Shown here piece by piece: positions 18,144-27,371 of a DNA stretch of 64,000 nucleotides (positions are counted from its first letter, which is position 1; each line of letters opens with the position of its first letter). This stretch comes from Metallosphaera tengchongensis (GTDB taxonomy: Archaea > Thermoproteota > Thermoprotei_A > Sulfolobales > Sulfolobaceae), in the NCBI RefSeq assembly GCF_013343295.1, contig NZ_CP049074.1, positions 248,001 to 312,000 of the forward strand, read 5' to 3'. The position numbers were made by a program, and so were the translations under genes. The notes beneath the pieces are model-generated. The model ran no database searches. It saw only the letters and a list, made by a program, of their open reading frames with translations, and was not told where the DNA came from.

Positions 18144-18560
18144 TTAGGATACCACAGCGTAAGTGTAAAACACTGGTTCTAACTGAGAGGAGGTCTTTAT
18201 GGCTACTTGTATATCCGTGTTGCTAGGTAAATAACCAACATTTAGATAGATATGAAGAGTTTGTATGGAACCTCCGGGCAATGAGAAAACTGTAGTGTTA
18301 ACCACGTTGGCTCCTATACTTACACTCTCGATAAGTATCGTAGTTGTGCCCTGGTTCTGTAGGGTTAAGTTAAGTATATACTTACCGCCCTGAGAAACTA
18401 TTGAAGGCTCTCCTCTCACAGCAATAATGTTTTGGGCACCGTAGTTCCTGAACAGGGAAAAGCCTATCAGAGAAACTGATAGCGTAAGAGCTACCGCTAC
18501 CAAAACAAGGACAAGGACCACTATGGCATCAGACATACCTTTTCTGAGAGTCCGAGACAT
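18144..18560 (-). CDS. Type IV pilin-like protein (class III signal peptide)
   Basis: A 138-aa secreted pilin-like subunit. The N-terminus has a short basic leader (S-R-T-L-R-K-G) followed by M-S-D-A-I-V-V-L-V-L-V-L-V-A-V-A-L, matching the PibD/archaellin-type cleavage site after Lys-Gly and the hydrophobic assembly helix. The rest is a beta-rich domain with N-glycosylation sites (N-L-T, N-T-T). It could belong to an adhesive pilus or be a lone pseudopilin; no assembly ATPase is in the window. ATG 18560 follows a TATA-like element near 18585. Confidence 0.8.
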   Translation of the reverse strand: MSRTLRKGMSDAIVVLVLVLVAVALTLSVSLIGFSLFRNYGAQNIIAVRGEPSIVSQGGKYILNLTLQNQGTTTILIESVSIGANVVNTTVFSLPGGSIQTLHIYLNVGYLPSNTDIQVAIKTSSQLEPVFYTYAVVS

Positions 18561-18705
18561 ATAAATATGCGGGGTAATATTCTATATAAATATTTCTATC
18601 CTATCCGTCGGTCTTTCACCGCGTAAATCCAACGAAAAGTTTAGTATTGATATGATCCAACTTAAAAGAAACAATAGTACCTACTTTTTGGTGACTCCTA
18701 ACTAG

Positions 18706-18760
18706 GTTTGTACCTAGGGCTGTTTACTCCTATGCTCTCGCTACCAAGTATGGTACAAAC
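18706..18760. repeat. Inverted repeat GTTTGTACC...GGTACAAAC
   Basis: A perfect 9-bp inverted repeat with a 37-base spacer. The same word, one base shorter (GTTGTACC...GGTACAAC), flanks the start of the ATPase gene at 21492, and the following bases CTAG and ACTC are shared too, so one DNA-binding protein may read both. Confidence 0.45.
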
Positions 18761-18761
18761 A

Positions 18762-18797
18762 GACCGATATACTGACCAATATACCGGTCAATTTACC
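18762..18797. repeat. Three 12-bp iteron-like tandem repeats
   Basis: Units GACCGATATACT, GACCAATATACC and GGTCAATTTACC follow without gaps, directly after the inverted repeat. They fall within a 27-codon frame (18750-18833, plus strand) reading D-R-Y-T-D-Q-Y-T-G-Q-F-T; whether that is translated is doubtful. Confidence 0.5.
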
Positions 18798-19351
18798 CTT
18801 AACTACACTAAATATTTTAAATCGAAGAAATAGATGCATGACAAGAATATTATCCTTATAAAATCTTAAGATAATTGGTATAGCCCAACTGACACATCTT
18901 TAGGGGGAATACCAATTGATCGTAATATCCTGTTGGTACCACTACTATTGTATAATGCTCTATCAATAACAATTTCAGTTTTAATTTATTAGTAGTTTTC
19001 TCTTTAACCTTCTTATAATTTCTAAGATATAATATGCGATTATAGTTAAAAATAATGTTGTGTTTTAAACTAGAATACAGTAGAATTCGATTCAGTTCGT
19101 CTAGACCATGTCTGGTTTTGGACTGAATTAATAAAGAATTAAAAACGTCTCTCAGATCCTACCCCTTAAAGCTTTCAGGAATCTTTGACTTTCCTTTGGT
19201 ATTGAAGCTTCTGAAGAGAAACTACACGTCTTAGCTTCTTACCCCTTCTCTGCCTTTAAAGGCTAGACTTGTGCTTATTTTATCCTATCCAGTTGAAACT
19301 TCTACAAAGAGTTAGTGCAATGAACTCCTGAAGGTCTTTTTGAACCTATCG

Positions 19352-19528
19352 TTACCTTGAGTGAATAGGCTTTAACCACTTCTTATAGAGTCTTTTTATT
19401 AAATTAGGGTAGCTCAGACGGACATTAAGGTTAGGTAATACGACTTTACTCAACGTGACTTGGGGCTTAAACCCCATGGTTTCTCTCGGAGACATCCCTG
19501 AGTGACTGTAGACGTTGACCCCTTTGTT
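19352..19528 (-). pseudogene. Decayed coding fragment of unknown origin
   Basis: A stop-bounded 58-codon stretch with protein-like composition (G-M-S-P-R-E-T-M-G-F-K-P-Q-V-T-L, then N-L-I-K-R-L-Y-K-K-W-L-K-P). Further coding-like pieces in other frames follow to about 19270, as expected for a frameshifted transposase or other dead gene. The only ATG gives 48 codons. Family not identified. Confidence 0.3.
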
Positions 19529-20136
19529 TCAAGGGAGAACAAGTATTCTATTGATTCTGTTTTTATCTCAAGAAATCCTCATGAAAAAGAGCTGTATCGT
19601 TCATCACATCTCCACGTGGAATACCAAAGTCGAGTAATACTTTCAATTTAGCTCCAGATATAAAACTCCCCCATTTCCTCTGGACTCTACGTCTCTTACT
19701 TTCTATATATAGAGATATAATAATACAGAGTATAGTTAACTCCCAGTTAACTAGACAGTTTAACGCAAATTGGGGGAGACCCTTTGAAACTCAGGGTTAT
19801 GAGAATTTGAGGGAAGTCCCTAAAAAATAGAGGTTGGAGAGAGTTCCTATGGACGCGCTATAAAGCAGTACGTACAAAAGAATTAATGAATAAAACTATG
19901 AAAGGACTGGATGTTTTAATTATTGAAATAAAAAGACCGGATTAATTGATTTAATCGTCAGTACGGATGAATTAACATCGTAGTTTTCTGGAGAGAAGAG
20001 TCCAGACAGCCAGCTGAGGGATGGGGAGAACATCTTATTTCACGATTTATTCCAAAAGAGATACAGTTTTATTCTGACACTGCAACAATTTACTCGTATG
20101 GAATCTGAATCTCCTAGAGAACATTCGGTGAGCTCT

Positions 20137-21492
20137 TTACTTCCCCTCTAGAACCGCCTGGGCTATATTGCTCAAGTCGTAGACCACATCGGCTTCGCAG
20201 TTTTTAAAGGACTTTGCGAAAACTCCATAGTACTCCTGTTTTTCGCCACTTTTGTTCAAATTACCCATAACCTTCCTCATTTTTGTAAGTAAGGGTTTGC
20301 AGTCCACTTCCTCTGACCACTTGACTTCTCCCAAAAATATCGCGTCCTTCCCCTCCGCTATTACATCCACTTCTTCCCCTTTATGTAAGTACTTGCCAAC
20401 GTACTCATATTCCAAAGGTAGCACGATCGATCTCTCCCTCACCAGTTCCCTTATTAATTTCTCGAACTTGAAGGAGAAGTACCTATCTAGATCGATTCTC
20501 CTCATTACTTCCTCAACCCTATCCATTTCAAGGTCGTTTAAGTTCTCATAAACAAATTCAAACCAGAAATCGAAGAAGTTGTCCTTAAATTCGTACCACC
20601 CTCTCTTCATCCCATATGGTGTGACCCTTTCAACGATCTCGTTTTCCTCCAACCTATCAAGGTAAGCCGTTAGGTTCCCCTTATCGATTCCTGTAACCTC
20701 AGATATTTTGGAGATTGTGTTGTACCCTTGGGAGAGCGCTTTCAATATGCTTAGGTAGACCCTTTGCTCCCTAAACTCCTCTCTCAATAAGTAGAGAGGT
20801 TCATCGTAAAGTACGCTTCCTTTCTTCAGTATTTTGTCCCTTACGTTGTCCTCAACGGTTTTGCTTGCATCCAACTGAAGAATGTAGAAGGGTATTCCGT
20901 CCACTATACTCCAAATCTTTACAAGATCCTCTATTTTCTTTCCAGGGAAAAACTCGGGGATGTGTGAAAATGAGAGTCTAGTGAGTTTCCAACTCCCAGT
21001 CCTTCTGCCGTAAAGCGGCGACTTCTTGGATAAGACTTCGTTTTCCATCATCCCCACGCTTGACCCAGTAATTAACAGGAAGATCTTGGTAGATGCTAGC
21101 TTCTCATCCCACGCCCTTTGGAGTAGGGAAACGACGCTTCTGTCCGCGTCCATTAAATACTGGAACTCATCTATGGCGAGGATAGGCCTCCTATAACCTA
21201 TTTCGTCACCAAAATAGATCAGCATTTCGTCAAGGGCTACATTGAGGGATTTGAAGTAGTTTTTCCCAGTATACCTAGCAAACGCTTCCTTAAGTCTGTT
21301 TAGGTTGTTCAGAATCCCGTCGGTGGTGGACATATGGTAAATATACTCCTTCCCCTTGATGAACTGTTTAATCAATTCAGTCTTTCCTATTCTCCTCCTA
21401 CCGTAAAGTATTATCAGCTGTGCCTTATCCTCTCTGTATTTCTCCTCTAAGAACTTCAGCTCCTTGCCTCTGTTGATAAATTGTTGTACCAT
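20137..21492 (-). CDS. Archaeal ATPase with DUF234 nuclease-like domain
   Basis: A 451-aa protein of the archaeal ATPase_2/DUF234 group. Residues 1-220 form a STAND-like AAA module with Walker A G-R-R-R-I-G-K-T-E, Walker B I-L-A-I-D-E-F-Q and sensor I-T-G-S-S. A winged helix follows (I-S-K-I-S-E-V-T-G-I, about 270-320). The C-terminal DUF234 region has E-V-D-V-I-A...L-G-E-V-K-W, a PD-(D/E)XK nuclease pattern. These genes are multicopy in Sulfolobales and often near mobile DNA; function unknown, defence or plasmid-related roles have been suspected. An inverted repeat spans its start. Confidence 0.85.
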   Translation of the reverse strand: MVQQFINRGKELKFLEEKYREDKAQLIILYGRRRIGKTELIKQFIKGKEYIYHMSTTDGILNNLNRLKEAFARYTGKNYFKSLNVALDEMLIYFGDEIGYRRPILAIDEFQYLMDADRSVVSLLQRAWDEKLASTKIFLLITGSSVGMMENEVLSKKSPLYGRRTGSWKLTRLSFSHIPEFFPGKKIEDLVKIWSIVDGIPFYILQLDASKTVEDNVRDKILKKGSVLYDEPLYLLREEFREQRVYLSILKALSQGYNTISKISEVTGIDKGNLTAYLDRLEENEIVERVTPYGMKRGWYEFKDNFFDFWFEFVYENLNDLEMDRVEEVMRRIDLDRYFSFKFEKLIRELVRERSIVLPLEYEYVGKYLHKGEEVDVIAEGKDAIFLGEVKWSEEVDCKPLLTKMRKVMGNLNKSGEKQEYYGVFAKSFKNCEADVVYDLSNIAQAVLEGK

Positions 21493-21515
21493 GAGTATAA
21501 TAATCTAGGTACAAC
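21483..21515. promoter_or_regulatory. Candidate operator GTTGTACC-N17-GGTACAAC
   Basis: A perfect 8-bp inverted repeat straddles the start codon of the ATPase gene; one arm encodes its second to fourth codons. A TATA-like tttaaaaag lies just upstream (about 21517-21526 on the minus strand), so the site would cover the transcription start. A near-copy occurs at 18706-18760. Confidence 0.45.
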
Positions 21516-21540
21516 TTTTTAAACGATTGTATATCGAGAG

Positions 21541-21597
21541 GAGTTCGCCTCTGCCTTTTCCCAGCTCAGCCCAGAGCTTAGAACAGGTAGGCGACTC
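21541..21597. other. Nested hairpin, possible small RNA or element end
   Basis: Within the 464-base gap before the ammonium transporter, outer arms GAGTTCGCCT (21541-21550) and AGGCGACTC (21589-21597) pair with one bulge, and inner arms AGCTC/GAGCT (21563-21567, 21574-21578) pair perfectly. The rest of the gap shows only AT-rich promoter DNA. Confidence 0.35.
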
Positions 21598-21974
21598 TTG
21601 ACATTAAATTCTTCTAAAAAGGAAGAACCCTTTGATGCCCATCCCTTCTAAACATCTATTTCCTTAAATGTTTCACTTCCAGCTATCTTTCACCTTGTTT
21701 ACTGATGCTTAACAGTAGGTCTTTTCATGTTTGAGGTCTTAATCCGGTTAGGACTAATAACCCACTATTCCATACACAGAAGTTGATTGTATCATCAACA
21801 GGTTCCGTTGCAATCTTACTTAATTGTGACAGATCAAAGTAAAAACTTGATAATTATCATGTTAAACCTTACAGGATCTATATATAAAGTTATCAAGATA
21901 AAAGACTATATCATTAAAAGAAAGAAATGTGATTCACAGTCAAATTTATATGATAAATGCCACCCTTAAATTTT

Positions 21975-23393
21975 ATGAGCATAGCGAACCTAAATACCTA
22001 CCCTCCAAATGCGGTACCCCAATGGCTTAGTTTAGGTTCTAACTCATGGATTCTAACTGCAACTACCCTAGTCATGATCCAATCGGTTCCCGCGTTGGCA
22101 ATGTTCTACGCCGGAATGACTAGAAGGAAGTTCTCCATGAATACTGTTATGATGGTTCTCTTCTCCTTTGCCTCCACGTTTCTGGTTTGGACTCTCTTGG
22201 GTTATTCTCTCAGTTTTTACTCCTCTTCATTGCGAGTAGACGGGATGTATCTTCTGGGGTTGCCTATCCCTATATGGAATCTTCCCATTTTTGGGGAGAC
22301 AGTTTACGGTCCTGCTCAGACTTCCCTCAACATTCCGTTCCTAACCTTCGTCATGTTTCAATTTGCCTTCGCCGCCATAACTCCTGGTCTAATAGTAGGT
22401 GCGGTAACGGAGAAGATGAACTTTAAGGCTTGGATGTTGTTCTCTCCTGCTTGGATTGTTCTAGTTTACGCGCCAGTCGCCTACTGGCTCTTCGCGGGTG
22501 GATGGTTAAATCAGCTGGGCGCAGTGGATTACTCTGGGGGTTACGTTATTCATATGACAGCTGGATATTCCGCTTTAGCCTTAGCCATGGTAGTAGGTCA
22601 AAGGTTACCGCAAGAGAGGAAGATAGAGGCGCACAACCTCCTCTTGACCGCAATAGGGTTCGGGTTAGACTGGATGGGTTGGAACGGATTTAACGGCGGA
22701 GACGCTGGAGGAGCAACTATTGACGCTGCCATAGCGGTTTTCAATACCAATCTGGCTGCTGCAGCAGCAGCCATAACCTGGCTAGCGCTTGACATGAAGG
22801 TATTTGGGAAGTCCACTTTCACGGGATTAGCCAATGGGGCCTTTACGGGGTTAGTAGCGATAACTCCAATGGCGGGGCTGGTTAACCCTAGCGAAGCTTT
22901 CATAACTGGAATCATTGCCGCTCCAATAGTCTGGATTGGACTTTACCGAATTCTTCCAAGGTTAGGGGTAGATGATTCTCTGGGAGTTTTCCCCGTTCAC
23001 GGAATTGGAGGAACTGTTGGTGGTTTACTTACTGGACTTATGATAGATCCAACTGTGTCGTCCTATTACCTTCCAGGTTATAGGGGAGCCCTATTTGGCG
23101 ATTGGCATCAGTTTCTGGTTCAGGCCTTAGCTGTTCTAGTGGTGGGCGTTTACTCTTTCCTTATAACTTTCGGATTAGGGAAGTTATTAGGGAAGATAAC
23201 CCCGTTGAGGCTGGGCGAGAAGGAGATGATGCAAGGGGATTATGCTATTCACGGAGAGACCGCGTACCCAGACGTAGTACAGATGGAACCAGATGTAGTA
23301 CAGATAAAGATAAGGGATTCAGGGAATGGAAAGGAAGTGAAGTCAAGTAAAAGCGGAGAAGAGAAAGAGGAGGAAAAGACTAAAGATATTTGA
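21975..23393 (+). CDS. amt: Ammonium transporter Amt
   Basis: Eleven-segment ammonium channel. Family marks are G-M-T-R-R-K-F-S-M-N-T near residue 45, the first pore histidine in G-G-Y-V-I-H-M-T-A-G, the D-W-M-G-W-N-G-F-N-G-G block, and the second pore histidine in F-P-V-H-G-I-G-G. A charged tail of about 60 residues (rich in Lys, Glu, Ser) follows the last segment. ATG 21957 is possible, but TATA-like tttatat (21945-21951) sits about 27 bases before ATG 21975, favouring a leaderless start there (472 aa). No PII-type glnK gene is adjacent, unlike most amt loci. Confidence 0.93.
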   Translation: MSIANLNTYPPNAVPQWLSLGSNSWILTATTLVMIQSVPALAMFYAGMTRRKFSMNTVMMVLFSFASTFLVWTLLGYSLSFYSSSLRVDGMYLLGLPIPIWNLPIFGETVYGPAQTSLNIPFLTFVMFQFAFAAITPGLIVGAVTEKMNFKAWMLFSPAWIVLVYAPVAYWLFAGGWLNQLGAVDYSGGYVIHMTAGYSALALAMVVGQRLPQERKIEAHNLLLTAIGFGLDWMGWNGFNGGDAGGATIDAAIAVFNTNLAAAAAAITWLALDMKVFGKSTFTGLANGAFTGLVAITPMAGLVNPSEAFITGIIAAPIVWIGLYRILPRLGVDDSLGVFPVHGIGGTVGGLLTGLMIDPTVSSYYLPGYRGALFGDWHQFLVQALAVLVVGVYSFLITFGLGKLLGKITPLRLGEKEMMQGDYAIHGETAYPDVVQMEPDVVQIKIRDSGNGKEVKSSKSGEEKEEEKTKDI

Positions 23394-23567
23394 GGTAACG
23401 AAGATCCCAATAAAGGACCTAGAGCTTCTAATTGTACGAGGATCAGGTTCAAGAGAACTTTAATGAGTTTTTCCCACCCAGCAAAATAGAACCAGCCCAG
23501 CTAAAGTGTAATTACCTTAGATTTCTTTATAGCATGGTCTAGCCTCAACCTTAATTTCTAACCTAAA

Positions 23568-24527
23568 TCAAAGCGGTAGTGAGCTAAACACCAAAGCTAA
23601 GTACATGAAAGCAAAGTAGCTCAAACATAGTACGACACCTTCCCCTACGGTAAGCTTACCATCATATATAACCATGACCCCAATTAAGCTAGACAGTATA
23701 GTGATCAAGAGATAGAGTCCATGAACCTCAACCATGTCCAGTCCCACTAACCCGAGCAATATCGTAGAGTTTTGGATCTTGCTACCAAAGTAGCTAACGA
23801 TAGCAGTTGAACCTCCACCCTTAGACCTTAGGGCTAACCTCATTGCTGATATTCCCTCCTCGAGCTCAGCTACCACTGGAGTTAAGACCATGGAGATCCA
23901 AGTTTTAGAGACCATGGCTATCAAGGCTAGGTTAGTGATTAGACTAAGAAATACGGGAGACAGCAAAACAACAACGGTTCCTCCGATCATTATCTCTATC
24001 AATGCCTTAACGCTTATCTTAGAAGTAACGTTTCCACCCTTGACTCTTTTGACTAAATAATACCCGTAGATCGAGAAGAGAAATAAAGATAAGATAGGAT
24101 TAATTTGACCAATAAGTATAGCAACTCCGAGTAACACTATGACTATGGACATTACTCCAAGCTCCTGCCTAAAGTCCCCTTTCATGGTTAAGGACGACCC
24201 CCATTTCAAACGATAGGCGACACCAACTAGTCCGAGTCCTAAGGTGAATAAAACCACGTTACCAGCAATTGATGACCCTAAGGCCACATCTCCATCGTGA
24301 TTCAGAACTGCCTCTAGAACTATTACAGTCTCAGGAAATGCTGTAAGGTTTCCTAGGATCACCCCTCCTGCTAGACCTTGCCCCACTACGTTCTCTAAGT
24401 TTTCAACTCCCTTAGAGATTATCTCCGCGGAGAACGCCATTAAAACCATTGTAAGGGAAAGTTCCAAAGCAAGTGCAGAGAGCTCCATTTTCAAGTAAAA
24501 TAGATTCGGCAAGGATATTAAGATCAT
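23568..24527 (-). CDS. Sodium/calcium exchanger-type membrane protein
   Basis: About 320 aa with ten hydrophobic segments and two alpha-repeat-like motifs: G-N-L-T-A-F-P-E-T...L-G-S-S-I-A-G-N (about 60-95) and P-V-V-A-E-L-E-E-G...Y-F-G-S-K-I-Q-N-S (about 215-250). This is the CaCA (cation/calcium exchanger) layout; the second repeat diverges from consensus, so the ion is uncertain. TTG 24539 would add four residues. It stands alone between amt and DUF202. Confidence 0.8.
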   Translation of the reverse strand: MILISLPNLFYLKMELSALALELSLTMVLMAFSAEIISKGVENLENVVGQGLAGGVILGNLTAFPETVIVLEAVLNHDGDVALGSSIAGNVVLFTLGLGLVGVAYRLKWGSSLTMKGDFRQELGVMSIVIVLLGVAILIGQINPILSLFLFSIYGYYLVKRVKGGNVTSKISVKALIEIMIGGTVVVLLSPVFLSLITNLALIAMVSKTWISMVLTPVVAELEEGISAMRLALRSKGGGSTAIVSYFGSKIQNSTILLGLVGLDMVEVHGLYLLITILSSLIGVMVIYDGKLTVGEGVVLCLSYFAFMYLALVFSSLPL

Positions 24528-24683
24528 AGAAGGAACCAAACGAGAAGGTATCTAAGCGTCGTGGGGATATTCAAAGGAATAGGAACAGAGGATAGTCAGT
24601 TCAAAATCTATATGAGGCGATGTTCCATAGAAAATTAACTAAACGGCAAAGTACACCGATGCACTGACTGATTTACTTAACTT

Positions 24684-25016
24684 TCATATGACGAGAAAGG
24701 CCAGACTCAAAGCTATGACCAAAACAACCACAGCGAAGACCGAATTCATAAAGTACCTAGGTCTATACGTCCCATCTCTCAAATCCCTTTCTGTCAGCAG
24801 GTACACCGCGAGACCGTAACCTATAACCAAACCACCAAGGGCTATCATAACCTCCCCGAACTCCAGGGAGTGACCTCCGCTTTTTACACCTTTCAGAACT
24901 TCCAGAAATATGGAGAACTTAGCTATGACGAAACCGAACCCTATTAAGGCTACGCCTGTCCTTATCCACGCTAAAAAAGTCCTCTCGTTGGCCATATGAT
25001 CTGAAGGAGATACCAT
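24684..25016 (-). CDS. DUF202 (YidH-like) membrane protein
   Basis: A 110-aa protein with the DUF202 N-terminus H-M-A-N-E-R-T-F-L-A-W-I-R-T-G-V-A and three membrane segments. Function unknown. It lies 29 bases after the hdrB2 stop on the same strand and may be the last gene of the sulfur operon's transcript, though a link with sulfur oxidation is unproven. Confidence 0.85.
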   Translation of the reverse strand: MVSPSDHMANERTFLAWIRTGVALIGFGFVIAKFSIFLEVLKGVKSGGHSLEFGEVMIALGGLVIGYGLAVYLLTERDLRDGTYRPRYFMNSVFAVVVLVIALSLAFLVI

Positions 25017-25045
25017 GATAAAAGAAAGGTTAAAGAGGTAAAAAA

Positions 25046-25962
25046 TTAGAGGTATCTTTTCAAAACTGACATGGGATTGGTCATGTTAGCTGTCAGTAGA
25101 GCCTCGTCTGGGCTGTGACCGAAGGCAAATGCCAGAAGTTGACTGAAGTAAACCAGAGGCATCCTTAGATCCTGCCCGTACTTTTCAGCGATCTTATTCA
25201 TGTTGGTCTCTATAGCGACGTGGCCAAGTGGACAGTCGGTAATTAGTAACTCTGCACCGTTTCTCTTGGCGTCCTTTAAGATCCTAGCCTCCAGGTGAAG
25301 AGATGTGTTGACGTCGGAGTATACATGTGGACCGCCGCAGCACATAGTCTTGCTTTCAAATGGCACTACTTCGGCCCCTAAAGCCTTCAGCAATTCGTCC
25401 ATGAACACCGGTCTCTCTGGGTCATCTTTCATCTTCATATACCCAGTAAGGGTATATGCCTTAGGCCTAGAGTAAAGGCATCCATAGTACGGAGCTACCT
25501 TGAGCCCAGTTAACGGCCTCTTAACCCTAGCCTTTACTCCTTCTGGTCCTACCGTATTGTACACGAACTCCACTGCATGGATCATTAGCAACTGCATGTC
25601 GTACTGTTTCTCTCCCATTTTCTCCAGATAGGAGTTTACCTTTTCCCTGAGCTTAGGGTATCTAGTCATGAAGTACTGAGTTCTGGAAAGCGAATAGTGA
25701 CAACCTGGACATGCTGACATTACAGCGTTTGCGCCCATCTGCCTGGCTAAGGACAGGTTTCTAGCTGGTAACAGTAACCCGGCCATGGTATTTACGTTCT
25801 TTACCTCTAGCGCACCACAGCAGTTGTAATCCTCTATCTTCTCGTAATTTATACCTAGATCCTTCGCCACTAGCTGAAGAGAGACATCGTAGGACTTACC
25901 CAACCCGTCCAAGGCACAACCCGGGTATAGGGCTACTTTTCCGTAAGGATTGGCTATCTCTG

Positions 25963-25966
<4 letters not shown>
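25046..25966 (-). CDS. hdrB2: sHdr subunit B2 (heterodisulfide reductase-like)
   Basis: A 306-aa protein with two complete CCG cysteine-rich domains (Y-P-G-C...N-C-C-G-A and A-C-P-G-C; later G-C-L-Y...M-C-C-G-G-P-H and D-C-P-L-G), the ligands for the unusual non-cubane 4Fe-4S clusters of HdrB. In the sHdr complex it is part of the cytoplasmic machine oxidising protein-bound sulfane sulfur. It overlaps hdrC2 by four bases and closes the dsrE3A-to-hdrB2 series. Confidence 0.92.
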
Positions 25967-26641
<675 letters not shown>

Positions 26642-26655
<14 letters not shown>

Positions 26656-27361
26656 ATTTTATCACCTTAATATATGGTTTTAGGCCCATTACTAGGGCCG
26701 TTGTGGTGAGGTGTGTAGGGATCAACCCAGCGGCCTTCTTGTCGACCGCCAAATGGGTGGTATAGTCTAAATACCTCACGTATGCGTAAACTAAAAAAAC
26801 GGAAGTTGGATAATAATTTCCTGAGGAAAGCCCAAATATTTCAAGTACCCTCTTAAGTTCATCTACGGAGGAGAGGAACTCAGTCTCGCTCTTTAGATTC
26901 AAGCCCTCCTTAAGGACATAATTAATAGAGCCTGTGTTCTTCTTGTTGTTCCATATCCATCTAGTCCATAACGGAAACTTTTCAGGGTAGAGATAATGCA
27001 TTATTTCCTTGGCCATGTCCTCTATGTCCTCGTCGTTGTAACCTATAGTTGCTAAGAACTTACTTAGCCTCTCATTGTAACTCATTTCTTCATCCTTCAA
27101 GTAACCCAATGCCGAGGAGAACTTGGAGACCCCAGCCTTCTTCAAAACCTCTTCGAAATGTCTCCTTGCGTAGAAAATGGAGTCAAATACCTTCTTCATC
27201 TCCTCCTCCGAGGTGACGTTGACCGACCTAAGGAAGTCGGTCTTCATCTTCATTGCTTCTAAGATTAAGTTAAGGGATTTCCTCGCGTCTCCAGACGCGG
27301 TGTTATTCACATCTACATTTAACATGGCGTTATATATTTCCCTCACGAAATCAACGTTCAA
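26642..27361 (-). CDS. Conserved sHdr-cluster protein of unknown function
   Basis: A 239-aa, mostly helical soluble protein lying exactly between hdrA and hdrC2, the place where bacterial and archaeal shdr clusters keep an unassigned gene (often called orf2 or hyp). No cysteines or cofactor motif are visible; [14 protein letters not shown] is a distinctive aromatic patch near residue 130. The constant position implies a structural or assembly role. TTG 27361 is the likely start. Confidence 0.8.
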
Positions 27362-27371
27362 AAAAACTGTA

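Larger units (their letters stand above)
18561..20136. other. 1.6-kb gene-poor region with inverted repeats
   Basis: No open frame above about 60 codons on either strand. It holds inverted repeats at 18706/18752, 18873/18909 (AATTGGTAT...ATACCAATT), 19090/19122 (ATTCAGT...ACTGAAT) and 19733-19753, a 12-bp tandem array at 18762-18797, and a decayed coding fragment at 19352-19528. The left 500 bases are AT-rich; the right part looks like old coding DNA. Candidates are a non-coding RNA, a decayed mobile element, or a regulatory/replication site. Confidence 0.5.

Noticed and set aside
18750-18833. 27-codon frame over the 12-bp repeats
   Set aside because: No ribosome site or family; its composition is simply the repeat translated. 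Kept only as a DNA repeat.
21787-21969. 60-codon frame before the ammonium transporter
   Set aside because: AT-driven composition, no motif, overlaps the transporter promoter.
22598-22915. Minus-strand frame inside the ammonium transporter gene
   Set aside because: Shadow of a strongly conserved gene on the other strand.
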